Source of the DNA: Hemileia vastatrix
Lineage: Eukaryota > Basidiomycota > Pucciniomycetes > Pucciniales > Zaghouaniaceae
Assembly: GCA_030280995.1 (NCBI GenBank)
Contig: JASXTE010000016.1
Location: forward strand, 18,791,501-18,855,500
DNA: 64,000 bases
Direction of reading: 5' to 3'
Below are positions 20,771 to 33,599 of the stretch, piece after piece (within the stretch, counting starts at the first letter, position 1; the number at the start of each line of letters is the position of its first letter). The position numbers were made by a program, and so were the translations under genes. Below the pieces are notes generated by a model that worked only from the letters and a program-made list of their open reading frames with translations, had not been told where the DNA came from and did not search any database.

Positions 20771-23700
20771 CTTTCCCCCAAGAAAAAACAATAAAAAATG
20801 ATAAGTTATAAACTTTTTTATTTATTTTTATTTTTCAGGTATTCAGAAAAATTCTGTAGAATTAAGGATTAAATATTTATAGAAATAAAACATAATAAAA
20901 TATTATGAGTACTGGTTTTTAACCCCTCAGTTGGTTTAACAGAAATTTATTTCTGTTTAAATTTTTTGAGAAGGGAGGATGAATTTGAAATTTCATTCTC
21001 AGGTATCCATTTATCAAATTCATTTGATTTTCCATTAAATCTTAATAAATACTCAGTTCCTTACTCTTTAGTAAGGACTCTTTTCTTGATTACTCTTTCA
21101 ATCTCTGCTTTTTCTACAATTTCTTCAGGTTGCTTTTTAGGCTTCCTCTTCTTGTTGGAAATAAGTCAGGATCATTTGCATGGTAAGGTTTTGATAATGA
21201 GATAGGGAAAACTGGATGTTTCCTATCATATGGGGCATATAATATGACTTCCACAGCATTACTACCAGCCATTTTTTTTACTAAAAAAGGTTCTACAAAG
21301 GGGTCCTTTAATTTAACATTACCTTGTAAGTTAAAATATAGTGTTGAAATTAGGACTTCATCTCCTTTTTTGAATTCAAATTCTTTATGAGATTTATCCC
21401 ACCTTTTATTTTCATCTTCAAATGCTCTTTGTACGCATTCTTCTGCATACTTTCTACACATTTGTTGCATATGAATAAAGTATTTGGTACTAGGGTGTAA
21501 ATCTAACCTTTGTAATTTATTTAAATGATTTACTGGGGTATTTGGTACATATCCCAGCCAGAGTTCAAATGGTTTTTTCTCTGTTACAGAATGAGTTGTG
21601 CTATTATACGCAAATTCAAGACCAAGCATTAATGTTACCCAGTCATTTGTGAATTTCTCATTGTCTTTGTATTCTAATCCAAAGGCACAATATCTTCTTA
21701 TCATGTCTTCCAGAGTCTGTATCATTCTTTCAGCCAGCCCATCAGTTTGTGGATGGTGTGCTGTAGAAAATTTCAATTGACAACCTGATACTTCCATCAA
21801 AGATGTCCAGAACTCTGATGTAAATTTAGGGTCCCTGTCATAAATTATGGCTTTGGGAAACCCAGAAGTATTCATCATCTGAGTACACCATAGTAATGCC
21901 AAGTCTTTTGCAGATACCTCTTTATGGGTAGGGATAAATTAATACATTTTTTTTAATCTATCTACAATTACCCAGAAAGAATCGAAACTTTCTTTTCCTG
22001 ATTATGGAAAGCCAGTGACAAAACACATATTTATAATTTTCCATGGAGCTTTTGGCTGCTCTACTTTTTGTAATAGCCCAGCTCTCTTCCCAGTCAATCT
22101 TTTAGATTTCTGAAAAGAGTCACATTGTTCAATGTATTTTTGTACATCTTCTTTCATGTTTATCCACCAGGCTGTATTTTTAACTCTATTTAATGTTTTG
22201 TTGAAATCAAATGACCATCTAAGATGTCATCATGACAAGTACTTAATATTAACTCTTTCATAGAAGGTGGTATAAATATTACATTACTTAGCTTTTTCCT
22301 GTAATATATGTATCCATCTTCAATTGACAATTTACCTTTTTTGAATGCAGTCTTATACTTTGGAGTTAAGGTTTTAATTAATGCACTCATAGAGGAATTA
22401 GTTGGATCATTTAAAATGGTAGATAATTTAGAAAAATCTTTATCAGATGAATAATTTTCCAATATAGTTTGCATAAATTCTTCCTCTAAATCCACTATAT
22501 AAATCCCAAATATATGTATTACCTCATTTTCAGGTACATAAGCTGGGTTGCCAGTATCATTTGGAAAAGGACTTCTGGATAATGAATCTAAATTATAATG
22601 CAATTTTACTGCTCTATGCATGACTTTCATTCTTTCTCTATACTCTTTTACAGCAAGTTGCCATCTACACATGTGCCTATTAGGTGTTTTCATGTTTAGT
22701 GATGATTTTACTGCACTGAAATCTGTTATAAGTTCAAACTTCTGGTCTTCCAGATAGTAATGAAGTTTCTCCAAAGCCCACACCACGGCTAAACATTCCA
22801 GCTGTGTGGCAACATACCTTAATTCTGTCTTTCTTAAGGTTCTGGATATATAACAAATAACTACTTCAGATAAATTGACATTTATTATCTGTTTTTTCTG
22901 TAAAGCAGCACCTAACCCTGTGAAGCTTGCATAAGTATACAAGATAAAAGGGAGGTTAAAGTCTGGCAGTCCCAATATTGGAGCTGACATTAAACATTCC
23001 TTCAATTTATCAAAGATGTTTTGTCTTTCCTTATTTCAAATTAAGGCCTCATTTCTCCTGATTAATGTTTTTAAAGGGGATGAAATGGATTGGTAGTTTT
23101 TTATATACTGCCTATAATATCCACACATACCTAAAAAAATTTGAAAATATTTCACATTCTTAGGTATAATAATGTTTTTTATTGCTGCCACTTTATTCTG
23201 GTCAACACAAAACTGAAATTCAGATACAACATTCCCAAGTACTTTCAAGGATTGAAACCCAAACTTACATTTCTTTAATGCAATTGTCATATTAATTCCA
23301 TCCATCTTTTGAAATACTCTTTTCAGGTGATTTAAATGTTCATCATATGTTTTTTTAAACACTATGATGTCATAAATATAAACTAAAAGCCATTCTTCAA
23401 CCATTCCCTGATGAAAAACACTATCCATAAATTTTTTGAAGACTGAAAGCGCATTCTTTGGGCCAAAAGGCATTTTCACATATTTATATATCTCCATGTG
23501 TGTGGTTATGAGTAAAAATTTTTGAGAATTATTTTCCACAGGGATCTGGTGGTAAAATTTTTTTCCATCCAGACAGGAAATATATTTTGCACCTTGTAAG
23601 GTAGCATGGATAGAAGCTATACTTGTTAGAGGGTAAATATCATCTACAGTGAATGTATTCAGAGCTCTGAAATCACCACATAATCTTGCCCTATCTTCTT

Positions 23701-26700
23701 CATAAGAGATTAAAACTGGTGAAATAGCACAATATATAGGTGTTGTGTCCACTTTTTCAACAATACCCATTTTTAACAACATCTTAATGTTGTCTTCAAT
23801 GTCTTTCCTTTTTGCAGGAGAAGCTGGGTAATGTTTCTTTTCAAGCTTCCAGGAATATTATCTAAATCAAAACTTAAAGAGATTTTCATCTCATGGTCTT
23901 TGACCAATCCTAGTTCATTTGAACCATAAGCAAATGCAATAGGATAAGATTTTATCAATCTCAAAATATTGTTTTCTTCAATTTTTGAGAGTCAAGGACT
24001 GAAAGAAAATTTTCAGATTTTATTTTCCAATTCTAGCACTTTAGAGGTGATTCTAACACCTTGAAGTTGTTCTTTTTTAGGAGCAATGGAATAAACAGAA
24101 TTTTCAGAACAAATCTTGAATTTTCTTTTCTCATTTATGCCTATAGTGAAGCTATTATTTTCAGGATCTAGTTTAATGCAAAATTTGGTCAATAATTTAT
24201 TTCCAATAATAAACCAATCACTACAATTAATGTTATCTATTACTAAAAATTCACACACTTCTCTTACATATCCATTATTATATTTAAAGAATACAGCAGT
24301 TTTGTATTTGCCAATTGGATTTAATACTGAACCAAAACCCCTCCAGTTTTTTGTCTGTACAGCTTCTAGTTTTTCCTTATACTTACTTTCAAGATTCATT
24401 AATGTGTTAATAGAAACTGCACTACCTGCAGCCCCAGTGTCAAGAATGGCATTCATTTCTTTTCCACATATAATAACAGGTGCTCTAATAGGTGTGATTT
24501 TGTAAGTATCATGAGATACATCTTTAATGATTTCAGCTTCTTCAATCGAGGTTAAAGATGTATCTTTATGAGGTATTGCATCATTTGGGAACATAATATC
24601 CTGTTCTAATACATATATCTCATTTTCATCATCACTGTAAGAAATTTTATATTTACAATCCTCACTAGATTCCTCCTTTTCATCTTCATGATTACTTGGT
24701 TCAAAGTCTTGTGAGTTTTCAATAAAATTTATTCTTTTTGTACAACTATGACTTTTAGCCCAAGGTTCATTAAATTTGAAACAAGTGTTATTTTCTTGTC
24801 TTTTAGGGACAAGGGGAGCTGAAGTTTTTTTCTTCTCCGCTGGTAACTTATTTTTAGTAGGTTTTAATACCTCAAAACTTTGCTTGTAATTATTATACCT
24901 GGTTTCATATTTGTAGTTCAATAATATTTCATTGCATATATTAATAAACCCAGAAGTATCTATGATGGTTTCAGTTCTAGCTACAATAATGTCTCTGACT
25001 GATATAGGCAATTTATATATTATTTTTTCTTTCCACTCATTATAATTCATTTTTGGATCCATGGCTTTCATGATTTTTATTAAATTCATTAAAAATACCA
25101 TGGGTTTATCCACAGAGTTAGGATCATATCTGGCTTTCTCATACAATCTTTGTTGAGTGTTTCTAAATTTTGGGCCAGCAAATTACCTTTCAATTAGTGC
25201 CTTCAATTCATTCCAGGAGTAGTTAATTCCCTCACTCAATACAGATTCAAACCATAATAATGCCACATCTGTAAATAAAGATATAAATTTTGATGTAATT
25301 TCTTCATCAGGTAATTTGTATGAAAATTTTAAGTTATCAATTCTCTGAATGAATTGTTGCCAATCAGACTTTGAATCCCCATCATAAGAAGGGTACTGAT
25401 CTAACTTAGGCCAGTTCTTGTGGTTAGTTTTTGCTTCCCTAACCTGAGGAATATTAAGTAATTCACTTACTTTAGAAAGATGATCATTTATTTCATCCTT
25501 TACTCATTTTATATTCTCAGAGCCCATGACACTATTTTCATGTTCAATCATTGGTTTATCATCTGATTGTTTCATATAAACTGGTACTCTTTCCACATAG
25601 GAGGTATTATCTTTTACTTTATCAGTATTTTTTTAAGTTTTAGCTATTTAAATTTCTACTCTTTGTAACCTATCCTTTATTACAGGTACATGTGTTAAGG
25701 TATCATTCACATTTTAAAAAGAAAATTTTACACATCCCTCTAAGGTAGCCATAATATTATGAGAATGTTCTAATTTATTTTGTAAATTCTTAATCTCAGA
25801 GTTTAATCTTTTCTTTTCATTGGTTAATTCACTATTTGAATTTTCAATAATTTTTAACCTATTGGCTGTGGTACTCAATGATTGTGTGAGGTTTAATAAT
25901 TCACTTTCTGTATTATTTTTTGACTCTCTAGAGAATTCTTTGAATTTTTCAATCCTTAATAACAATTTGCTAATGATTTTTGACTCCATTGGATTTTCTT
26001 TTTAAAAAAATATTCAATTTTTTCCATGTCCAATTCAGCAGACTCATAATCAGGCTCAAGATTTACTTCATTTGGTTCCATTTTAATGTGACTAGTATTA
26101 TCCTGGTGATCAATAAAACTATGTACATTGTCATCATGTAAAGACAAGTTTAACATGTTATTTTCAAATGGATAATTTTTTAAATCTTTATCAATTATAT
26201 CCAGTAACTCTCTATCAATCTCATTACCTATAATTAATTCATTTTTAGTATTATATATTTGATCCTGAGAAGATGGATGACTTACCAAGGTCTTATTCCA
26301 TTTCTTCTGCCTCTCCTTGCCTTTCCACTGTAAGGGTGACTGCTGGAGCCCTGCTGTTGAGTGTTGATGTAGTTTTGGAAAAACCAGTCTCACTTCCATT
26401 TGCTTACTGTAATCATTTGGTGCTCCTCTTGGGCTGGAGGTGTGGCTGTTGCCACCATGAAATTGTTGGGTGCAACTGTTGTTAGTTGAGCTTTTATTTC
26501 CACTAGAGCTTATATGACTTCTATGAAACCCTGTGCAGCTCTTTTCTCCAGATTGTTCATCTGGTCTACTATGTTGTTGACTATTATTTTTAGGGTGTTT
26601 AGCAGATTGGCTAGGGAGTGAATTTGTTCTTGTAAAGTATTTTTTGTTTTCTTTATTGATACTTTTTTTAAAAGTTTTTCCCTTTCCTCCAGAGACATCT

Positions 26701-26760
26701 GTGGAGTGTTCCTGTTGGTGAGAGAATCCTGGCCCTCCATTTTAATGTCCTGTAACAGGT
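20771..26760 (-). pseudogene. Element A gag-pol, broken
   Basis: Order on the minus strand: gag (26760-25150), zinc knuckle, protease, RT, RNase H, integrase, chromodomain. The zinc knuckle reads CFKFNEPWAKSHSC, so its second Cys is lost. Protease LDTGAAGS (about 24435) is intact. The RT box reads VYIYDIIVF instead of YIDD (about 23380), removing a catalytic Asp. RNase H reads YTYASF instead of YTDASF (about 22940). Integrase SDRD has become YDRD (about 21845). Multiple stops (e.g. about 23035, 23770, 25147, 25506) split it. It cannot encode an active polyprotein. Confidence 0.9.
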
Positions 26761-27427
26761 CTTTCAGCTCTAGGTCTTAATTTATAAGGTTTTGCCTTAT
26801 TACTCACAATATAATTTTTTGTCACACATTTTTACATGGAATTTAAATCAAAAAATTGAAATTTGAGATATTAAAACTTCAAAAGGAGTTTTATCAGCAT
26901 TAATCAATACCACTGAAGACAATTTTATTTCTAACTTGTAGGTATTCAGTAAATTTATAAGTGCCAAAAGTCAAATATGCTTTTATGTGGTTACTTAATT
27001 TAACTTGTCTACAATATGTAGCCGTGTTTTTATATTTAAAAAAGAAAATTTGTCAGTAATATTCTTTCTAAATATTAAATGAGTTTTAAAAACTAATAAA
27101 AAGGGATTAAGAGTCCTGTTAAAAGAAAACAACTAATCAGTTTTTATTATCTGGTTTATTATCTGCAAAGATCACAAAATTAATTGGTCTATTGACAGAC
27201 TCCCACTAATAACAATTTTTATGTTAAATTAGTGATAAAATTGTTGATTCAATATCACAATTTTATTATATCACAGGGCTTCTTTTTCTGAAATTACTAT
27301 ATAAGTGACCTCAACCTGTTTTAATTATCCAAATATTTCTATAGGGATTTAATTTACTTGTAGCCTCTTTTTGAATTTTTACTTACTGGAAGATAACCAA
27401 CAGAACTCTTGAGGAAATTTCCCCAAT
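26761..27427. other. 5' untranslated leader of element A
   Basis: Region between gag and the 5' LTR, homologous to the element B leader (52209-52877). On the minus strand the LTR is followed by ATTGGGGAAATTTCC, where a primer-binding site is expected, then TTCCAGTAAGTA, a candidate splice donor. Confidence 0.5.
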
Positions 27428-27649
27428 TGTCAGGCTGAGATCAAGTACAGAGACATGAACTAGCTTTAATGGTTGGTTGTCTAGAAGATTTAAATGGTTC
27501 TATATGAATACTGTAGTACAAATCCAATAAGTATTTAAATCTAACTCAATAGGGGGTGTCAGTTCTGGAAATAACACACTTAAAAATCTGCACTTATTGA
27601 AGTGCCGATTTATGAAACACACTAGCCCAAAAACTGGTGGATTTCAAAA

Positions 27650-27672
27650 GTGAAATAAGTCACTTATTTCAC
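27650..27672. promoter_or_regulatory. Subterminal palindrome of Harb2
   Basis: A 23-bp odd palindrome with core AAATAAGTCACTTATTT, 100 bp inside the left tip, equivalent to 13718-13738 in Harb1. A related motif, GAAATAAGTGACTTATTT, lies at 35097-35114 near the right tip. Confidence 0.45.
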
Positions 27673-27831
27673 TCAAATATGCACTTTCTCAACCAAAAGT
27701 GCTGGTTTCACCATGTTGCACATCTCACTGATTTTTCAGCATCATCTCATTCATATGCAGCACTCTGCAGCATAACACTTCATATCTCTTAACATTGTGC
27801 ATCATCTTCATTTTTCTACCATATAAGAGTC

Positions 27832-29082
27832 ATGCCTTCCTCACTCTCAAATTGTAATAAGCTACATCAAGCAATGACTTTCATAGCTCTTGATCAGCTC
27901 TTGGACTCTGATTGCTAATCTGATTCTGACCTTGAAGAAGATTTTCTTTTTTTATCTAAAATGACCATGAAACCTTACCTTCTTCCTAGAAAGCCTCAAG
28001 TACTTCATACCCCCAAGTACACTATACAAATACTTCTAAACCTATCCATACCCAGTTTTAGACAGCTTTTCAGGACTTCTCAGGAATGTTTCCTTAAATT
28101 GCTTCATCTTATTGAGGATCACCCCATTTTTCACAGTAATTCTTAAAAGCCACAACATGATCCATCAACTCAATTGGCCATCACACTATTTTGTTTGGGT
28201 TCAAATAGTAATGGAGCTTCCTTGAAATGTTTGGAAAATGTCTTTGATTTAGGCTATGGTTCTGTTAACACTTATACAAAACTTTGCATCAATGCTATCA
28301 ACTTGTTGGAATCTAAACTTCTCTCATGGCCAACAAAAGAAGAGCATCTTGAATTATCTCAGGTTATGCAAGAAGAGGTCCTCCCAGGATGTATTGGTTT
28401 TGTTGATGGTACTACTATTCCTTTGAGTCAGAAACCTGCTCATGGTGGAAACAATTACTTTGACTGTAAAAAGAGGTAGATTATGTTAAATTCTTTACAT
28501 TCTTTTTCATACTAACACAACAAACTATATCTTCTCTATAGATATTCAATTTCTGTTCAGCTTATTTGTGATGTCAACAAAAAATTTATATCTTTCTTTG
28601 CTGGCTATCCTGGATCATTTCATGATTCCTACGTCTTTCAAAGAATGCAAATCTCAAAAGAGCCTGAAATTATTTTTGAGAAAGATCAGTATCTTCTGGC
28701 TGATTCAGCTTATGTGAATGGAAAATATTTACTTCCTGCATTTTGTAGAGCAGCTTCAGAAGACAGTCAAAATTCCAAGCTCAACAATCATTTGTAAAAG
28801 TCAAGGGTCCATATTGAACATTCTATTGGAATCTTGAAAGGTTGTTTTTCCAGTTTAAGGGAATTAAAAAGTCCTCTTAGAAATAACTCCAAAATGAAGG
28901 CTGTCATCAACTGAATTCTGTGTTTCACCATACTTCATAACCTACTTGCTGACCTCAAAGATCAATGGTTAGAGTTGTATGAAGATGAAGAAATTGAAAC
29001 ACCTCCAACTATATCCAACACTAAAACTTCTCAAACCACTAGAATAAGGGCAAAAATTCTTCCAATCACACTAGCAAATTGA
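27832..29082 (+). pseudogene. HARBI1-type DDE_4 transposase with intron (Harb2), four stops
   Basis: Exon 1 is 27832-28475, intron 28476-28541 (GTAGAT...CTATAG), exon 2 28542-29082, one frame throughout, about 394 codons. All three catalytic residues remain: D in GCIGFVDGT (about 28393), D in LLADSAYVNG (about 28701) and E in HIEHSIGILKG (about 28815). In-frame stops at 27916, 28144, 28795 and 28912 inactivate it. PIF/Harbinger transposases act in the nucleus with a Myb/SANT-like partner to recognise the TIRs; such a partner gene lies at the other end of this element. Start ATG and sequence agree with the Harb1 copy. Confidence 0.9.
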
Positions 29083-29259
29083 GAGTATTAGCTATGATTT
29101 ATTCTTAAGCTTTTTTCTTCTCTTTAGACTTTGTAATCACATTATAATTTCTAAAAATCATTTACTAAATATACTTTTCTAATGATTAACATGCTTTTTG
29201 GTAATAATAATACACTTGTTCCATGTTTTTAGTATTATCATCTTAAATTGATGAAAGAA

Positions 29260-30450
29260 TGTTATCATGCAAAAATTCCAACTTTTATTTTTCTTTCATA
29301 GAAATATAGTCTGACATATCTTTCTTTGGAATTAACATTTTTAAAGTTTTAACAGAATTGGCTAATTTTTTACTTATCTGGATGGATGTCCCAAGATTTG
29401 AAAAACTTCCAAACTCTTTGACAGGTGTTGTTTGATGGTATAGCATATTAGCTGGCCATATAACAACCCATATTCCATCACACTTTTCAAACTTAACCAT
29501 GTATTTCAATTCAGGAAATACAAAATGACCTTCATTCTGCCTTGGCCGATTGCTGTCCCATAAGCATTAATCAAAAAATTTCATTTAAAGTTTTTGGAAA
29601 CCAGACACCTAAACTAAGTTCACTGTTGTCCCAATCCTTATGGGGAGAATTCAAAAACCCATCTGAAGTCCATTTTAGATTTGCCCCAAAAGCCTCCACC
29701 CCATAATAACAAGGAACATCTATTTCAGCTTCAAGCTTCAAAGATTCCTCATAGTACTTCTTTGCTAATAGTTTAAATAGATAGGAATAAAATTAAAATA
29801 TAAGAATAAGTGCCTCACTCACTTCCCCATCATCTATTTTCAAATTTTGGTAGAGACCTGAAGCATCATTCAGCTTTTTATAATTGTAAATTTAAAATTT
29901 TTAAATTTCTTATATCAAATACATATTTACCCCTTAACCGTTATCCAGCAGCAAACATATTCCCCTCTCCCCCTGCTTCCAGATGAGTACCATTGGTCTT
30001 GATTGAGTGTCTTAATAATTTCATGTACCTGCAGCATGTCTTAGCATCCTCCAGTTTACCAAGTTCAGCCAATTCCTTTAGTTCGAATGATTTCACTATA
30101 ACAGGATGAATATTATAATTTTTAGGTTGAATAACTGAAGGCCTTTCTGAGACATTTGCAATTTGGTAGGTGCCTGTGTTGTGTGATCCAGGACATGATG
30201 AGGGTATTGGTTCATTTTGTTTCAAATCCCTCCAGAAGTGGATACTCCTTATACCAAACTTTTTCAAAGTCAGAACCAACCTCATTGTTCCCACTTTCAC
30301 CAGCCATTTGCATTTGAGAAGCTTTTTTTGGTTGACCATTGTGCCTTTGTCCACCCATTTAGATAATCTAGTTCTGAAATTAAAATTTTTTTCAATTATA
30401 TAGAAAAGAAAAGAAAAAACCAAAAAAAAAATCAGCAAATTTTTATGATG
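29260..30450 (-). pseudogene. Tet-like 2OG-Fe(II) oxygenase (Harb2 cargo), broken, with introns
   Basis: Minus-strand exon-like pieces: 30438-29941 (basic N-terminal segment, then PSVIQPKNYNIHPVIVKSFE and HLEAGGEGNMFAAG), a short piece with DASGLYQNLKIDDGE ending at a GTGAGT donor (about 29822), a piece from about 29762 with YYGVEAFGANLKWTSDGFLN, and 29570-29285. The HxD iron motif is HKD (H at 29640-29642) in SPHKDWDNSELSLGVWFP. HFVFPELKYM, IWVVIWPANMLYHQTT (distal His 29435-29437) and LGTSIQISKKL complete the double-stranded beta-helix. A frameshift near 29570 and stops break the gene. It is homologous in plan to the Harb1 cargo but strongly diverged in sequence. Substrate unknown. Confidence 0.65.
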
Positions 30451-30760
30451 GCATAAGGTCTACAACTAATTAGACCAACATGCTCAGTATCTCAACAAAA
30501 ACTTGTATTTAAAATCAATACGAATTTGTCCTGGTTGGGTTTAATATAATTCTGAAATAAAAAAAAATTAAATTAAAGAAAATGAAAAATGAAATAAAAG
30601 AAAAGAAAAAAACAAAAAAAAGTGTCAGCAACTTTTTATGATAGCATAAGGACTAAAACCAATTAAACCAACATGCAGAGTATCTTAAGAAAATTTTGAA
30701 AAGGAATTCAAAACAATTTGGTCCTACTTGGGTTTTAGGAAAGATTCTTAAGAGTGCCTG
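30425..30760. repeat. Two-copy tandem repeat in Harb2
   Basis: The block TCAGCAA(A/C)TTTTTATGAT.GCATAAGG...ACCAACATGC recurs at about 30431 and 30616 (period about 185 bp). Confidence 0.6.
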
Positions 30761-30879
30761 GAAAAGGCCCACCTTTTATGCCTTCAGATTTTGTTAAAGC
30801 CCCATTTTTAAAATTTTTTTGTTTCCCCAGAAGTTTTTTTTAGTCTATTTTTTTTTTTTTTTTTTTGCTTTTTTTTTCC

Positions 30880-30903
30880 CAGCAGACTTGCTTCTGCTGG
30901 GGC
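30880..30903. repeat. Short hairpin CCCAGCAGA/TCTGCTGGG
   Basis: Perfect 9-bp arms with a 6-bp loop. A second, related hairpin just downstream was the target of the solo LTR at 30959. Confidence 0.6.
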
Positions 30904-30958
30904 TTCATTTTTTTATAGAATTTTTTTTATTTTTTTTGGCCCCAGAAGACTTGCTTCT

Positions 30959-32267
30959 TGTCAGCCAGGCTGTATCTGGAACCAAAAGAGAGCATAAAAT
31001 TAGGCATATTATGTATATAACTTAATATTATATTTTGTAATAAAATTTTATGAGTTTCTTATTAAATATAAGTAAAATAAGTATTATATTAATCTTATAA
31101 TTATATAAATTATATATAAATTTAAATTAACAATAATAAATGTTATATTCTATAAATTATGGCGCATTTTTATGTATTTAATAATTATAAATTAATAATT
31201 AATTAATTATAAACATATATAATAATTATAAATATAAAGTTGGCTTATAATGTAATTAAATTAATTAATTAAATTTATATATTAAATAATAACTTTAATA
31301 TCTTATTAAAGATAAATATTGGGCGCTTTTTTTACCCATAATTGTGTTATCAAAGTATTAAACAAGTTAAAACACTTTATTAAATAAATTATTAATGTTT
31401 TATTCTAAAAATTAGTAATTTTATTAAAATAAATACTTTTTTTGACTTAAAATAATTATTACACTAATAAAAATAGTTAAGATAATTAATTAATCATGTT
31501 TTGTAATAAATTAATTAATCTCACTATTTTTATGTGTTAAAATAGTTTATTTTTCATGTTTCACTTAAATTGGTTATTGATTAAAAGGCTATAAGACATG
31601 TTTTAAATTAAAACAGTTGTTTTTATGTGTCTCAAACTTATTTAAATACTAAATAATTCTATGGTAGCTTTTTGGGTTTAAATTGGTTGATATTTGGGCT
31701 CTAACTCATGTGTCTTAATTAATTTTGTCATATGTTCCCCTTACATTTACTCAAAAATTAGTAATTTGTTATTATGGTTTAATTACACTTTTTATATACT
31801 TTATTGTGGCGCTTCAGAGGGCCTCTTGCCTATATAAAGGCTTTGGGTAACCCCCTGTAGCCTCACCACTTACATTACTTATTTTTATTAACAATAAATA
31901 TATATATATAACTCATATTTTTATATATGGCACTTTTTTGCCCTTTGAAATTAAAATTAATTATATTCTAAGGTTGTAATAGAGAATATAATATTTATTA
32001 TTTGAGAGTTTGATAGCAGAGAGAATAAATTTACATACTTATCAATTATTGAAATTCCTAATGAAATCCTGTGTTTTGAAGAGTCTATTGCCTGATATTA
32101 TTATTATTGTTGTTGTTGTCATTGCTGTTGTTCACCTTACTCTTTTATATTTCTTTATTATGCTTAATTTAGTTTTTTTTGTTTCTTTATTTCTTTTTTC
32201 CTTTCCTTCCCCCTTCTTCTTCTTTTTCCTCCTTCTTTTCCTTACCTTCTAGACAACTTGGCCAACA
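30959..32267 (+). repeat. Solo LTR, family E copy 1 (TSD CTTCT)
   Basis: Starts TGTCAGCCAGGCTG, ends TTGGCCAACA, flanked by CTTCT at 30954-30958 and 32268-32272. 1309 bp with no internal region, so it is a recombination product of a full element. It is related to the LTR at 62231. Shared blocks are GGCGCATTTTTATGTATTTA (about 31160), TTGGGCGCTTTTTT (about 31319) and TGTGGCGCTTCAGAGG (about 31805) ahead of the TATA box. Confidence 0.9.
31831..31839 (+). promoter_or_regulatory. TATA box of LTR family E
   Basis: TATATAAAG, 12 bp after the conserved CGCTTCAGAGG block. The second copy has TATAAAAG at 63118-63125 in the same context. Confidence 0.6.
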
Positions 32268-33590
32268 CTTCTTCTGGGGAAACTTTTTATTTTTGGAAAA
32301 AAAAAATGTTTTAGCCCCATTTAAGCTTACCCTAGCAGAGACAAGTCTTCTGAGGCAAAAAAAATGACATGGTTGCCCCAGGGAAACTAGATGGCACAAA
32401 TCGCTTGCATTTGAAAGCGACTTGCAAAAAAAAAAATTCTTGCTTGAAAACTTTATGTCTCAAAGAAAAAAACAATGCTGTGTTCTCTCTCTTGACATGA
32501 CTTTATTTTAATTCATTAGTTTTTATCTAGGCCTGGTAGTGGTATGGCTCCAGTAGAGGTAGAAAAAGTTGCTAGTTATGGGCCAGATACCACCCTCAAG
32601 CTTCTTCAATAGCCGCAGTGGTCAAGAATGTAGTTTTTTTTGGTATTTTTTTAATTTACAATTTTTTTTCTTTTTCTTGATTTTTTTAAATTATTTTTAT
32701 GCTTGAAATTTTATTGAAGTCACATTTTGAAAAGATGCAGCTTCTTTTCTTTGTGCATGACTTTATTTCCATTTTTCTGGTTCAAAATGTCAGATGGACT
32801 ACTGGAAAGTAAAATTGTGGTGAAACTAAGTAAAAGAAATGTAATACTAACATCACACTGCACCATTTTCAATGATTTCACCAAAATCTTGTTCAATAAT
32901 CCAGAATAGTCAGATAAAACTTGAGTTAGCATCTTGTATGGTCAATCAAAATGGAGAAAACAAGAATGTAGTGTTAAGAAACAACAGGTCACATGCTGAA
33001 AAGACGCAGCAGCTTTTCTGCTCACTTGAAAGTTTTGTATTGCACCAGTAAATTTGAAATAAATTAATGTGGTAGAATAGACAGATAAACCTTGAATTAG
33101 CATCTTGTATGGTTAATCAAAAAAAAGAAAAAAAGAATGTAGTGTTAAGAAACAACAGGTCCTATGCTCAAAAGATGCTACATCTTTTCAGCTCACTTGA
33201 AATTTTTGCATTGCACCAGTAAATTTGAAAGAAATTAATGAGTTCTAGCTGACAACTTGAACTACTGAAATTGAAATAAAGTCGCAAGATGGAGCATGTG
33301 ACTCAATCACAATTCAGGCATAAAAAAAATCAAAAAAATGTACAAAAAAAAAAATTTGTAAAAGACTATAAATGTGGAAAAAATGTCACATTACCTGAAA
33401 TAACAATTAATCAATTAAAAAAGTCAAGTAATTTTTGAAGGTCTTCATAAGTTTTGGTTCATTTTTTATACATTCTGTAATAAATTCTTTTGTTTGTTTG
33501 TTTTTTTTTTTTTAATTTTCTTGCCTTTTGCAATTCACAACTTGCCATTTCTCTTTAAAATTCACAGTCTTTTGATTTCTCTGAGTGAAG
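32268..33590. other. Harb2 interior, including a two-copy repeat
   Basis: No gene recognised. A unit of about 165 bp (TTAGCATCTTGTATGGT... AAGAATGTAGTGTTAAGAAA ... GCACCAGTAAATTTGAAA) occurs at about 32925-33065 and 33095-33235. The left 150 bp includes the remaining arm of the hairpin cut by the solo LTR. Confidence 0.5.
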
Positions 33591-33599
33591 ATGAACTCT

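Noticed and set aside
24116..24505. Plus-strand ORFs antisense to gag-pol (also 49435-49749, 51211-51498, 51662-51886)
   Set aside because: Shadows of conserved minus-strand coding sequence in elements A and B; they mirror each other only because the elements are homologous.
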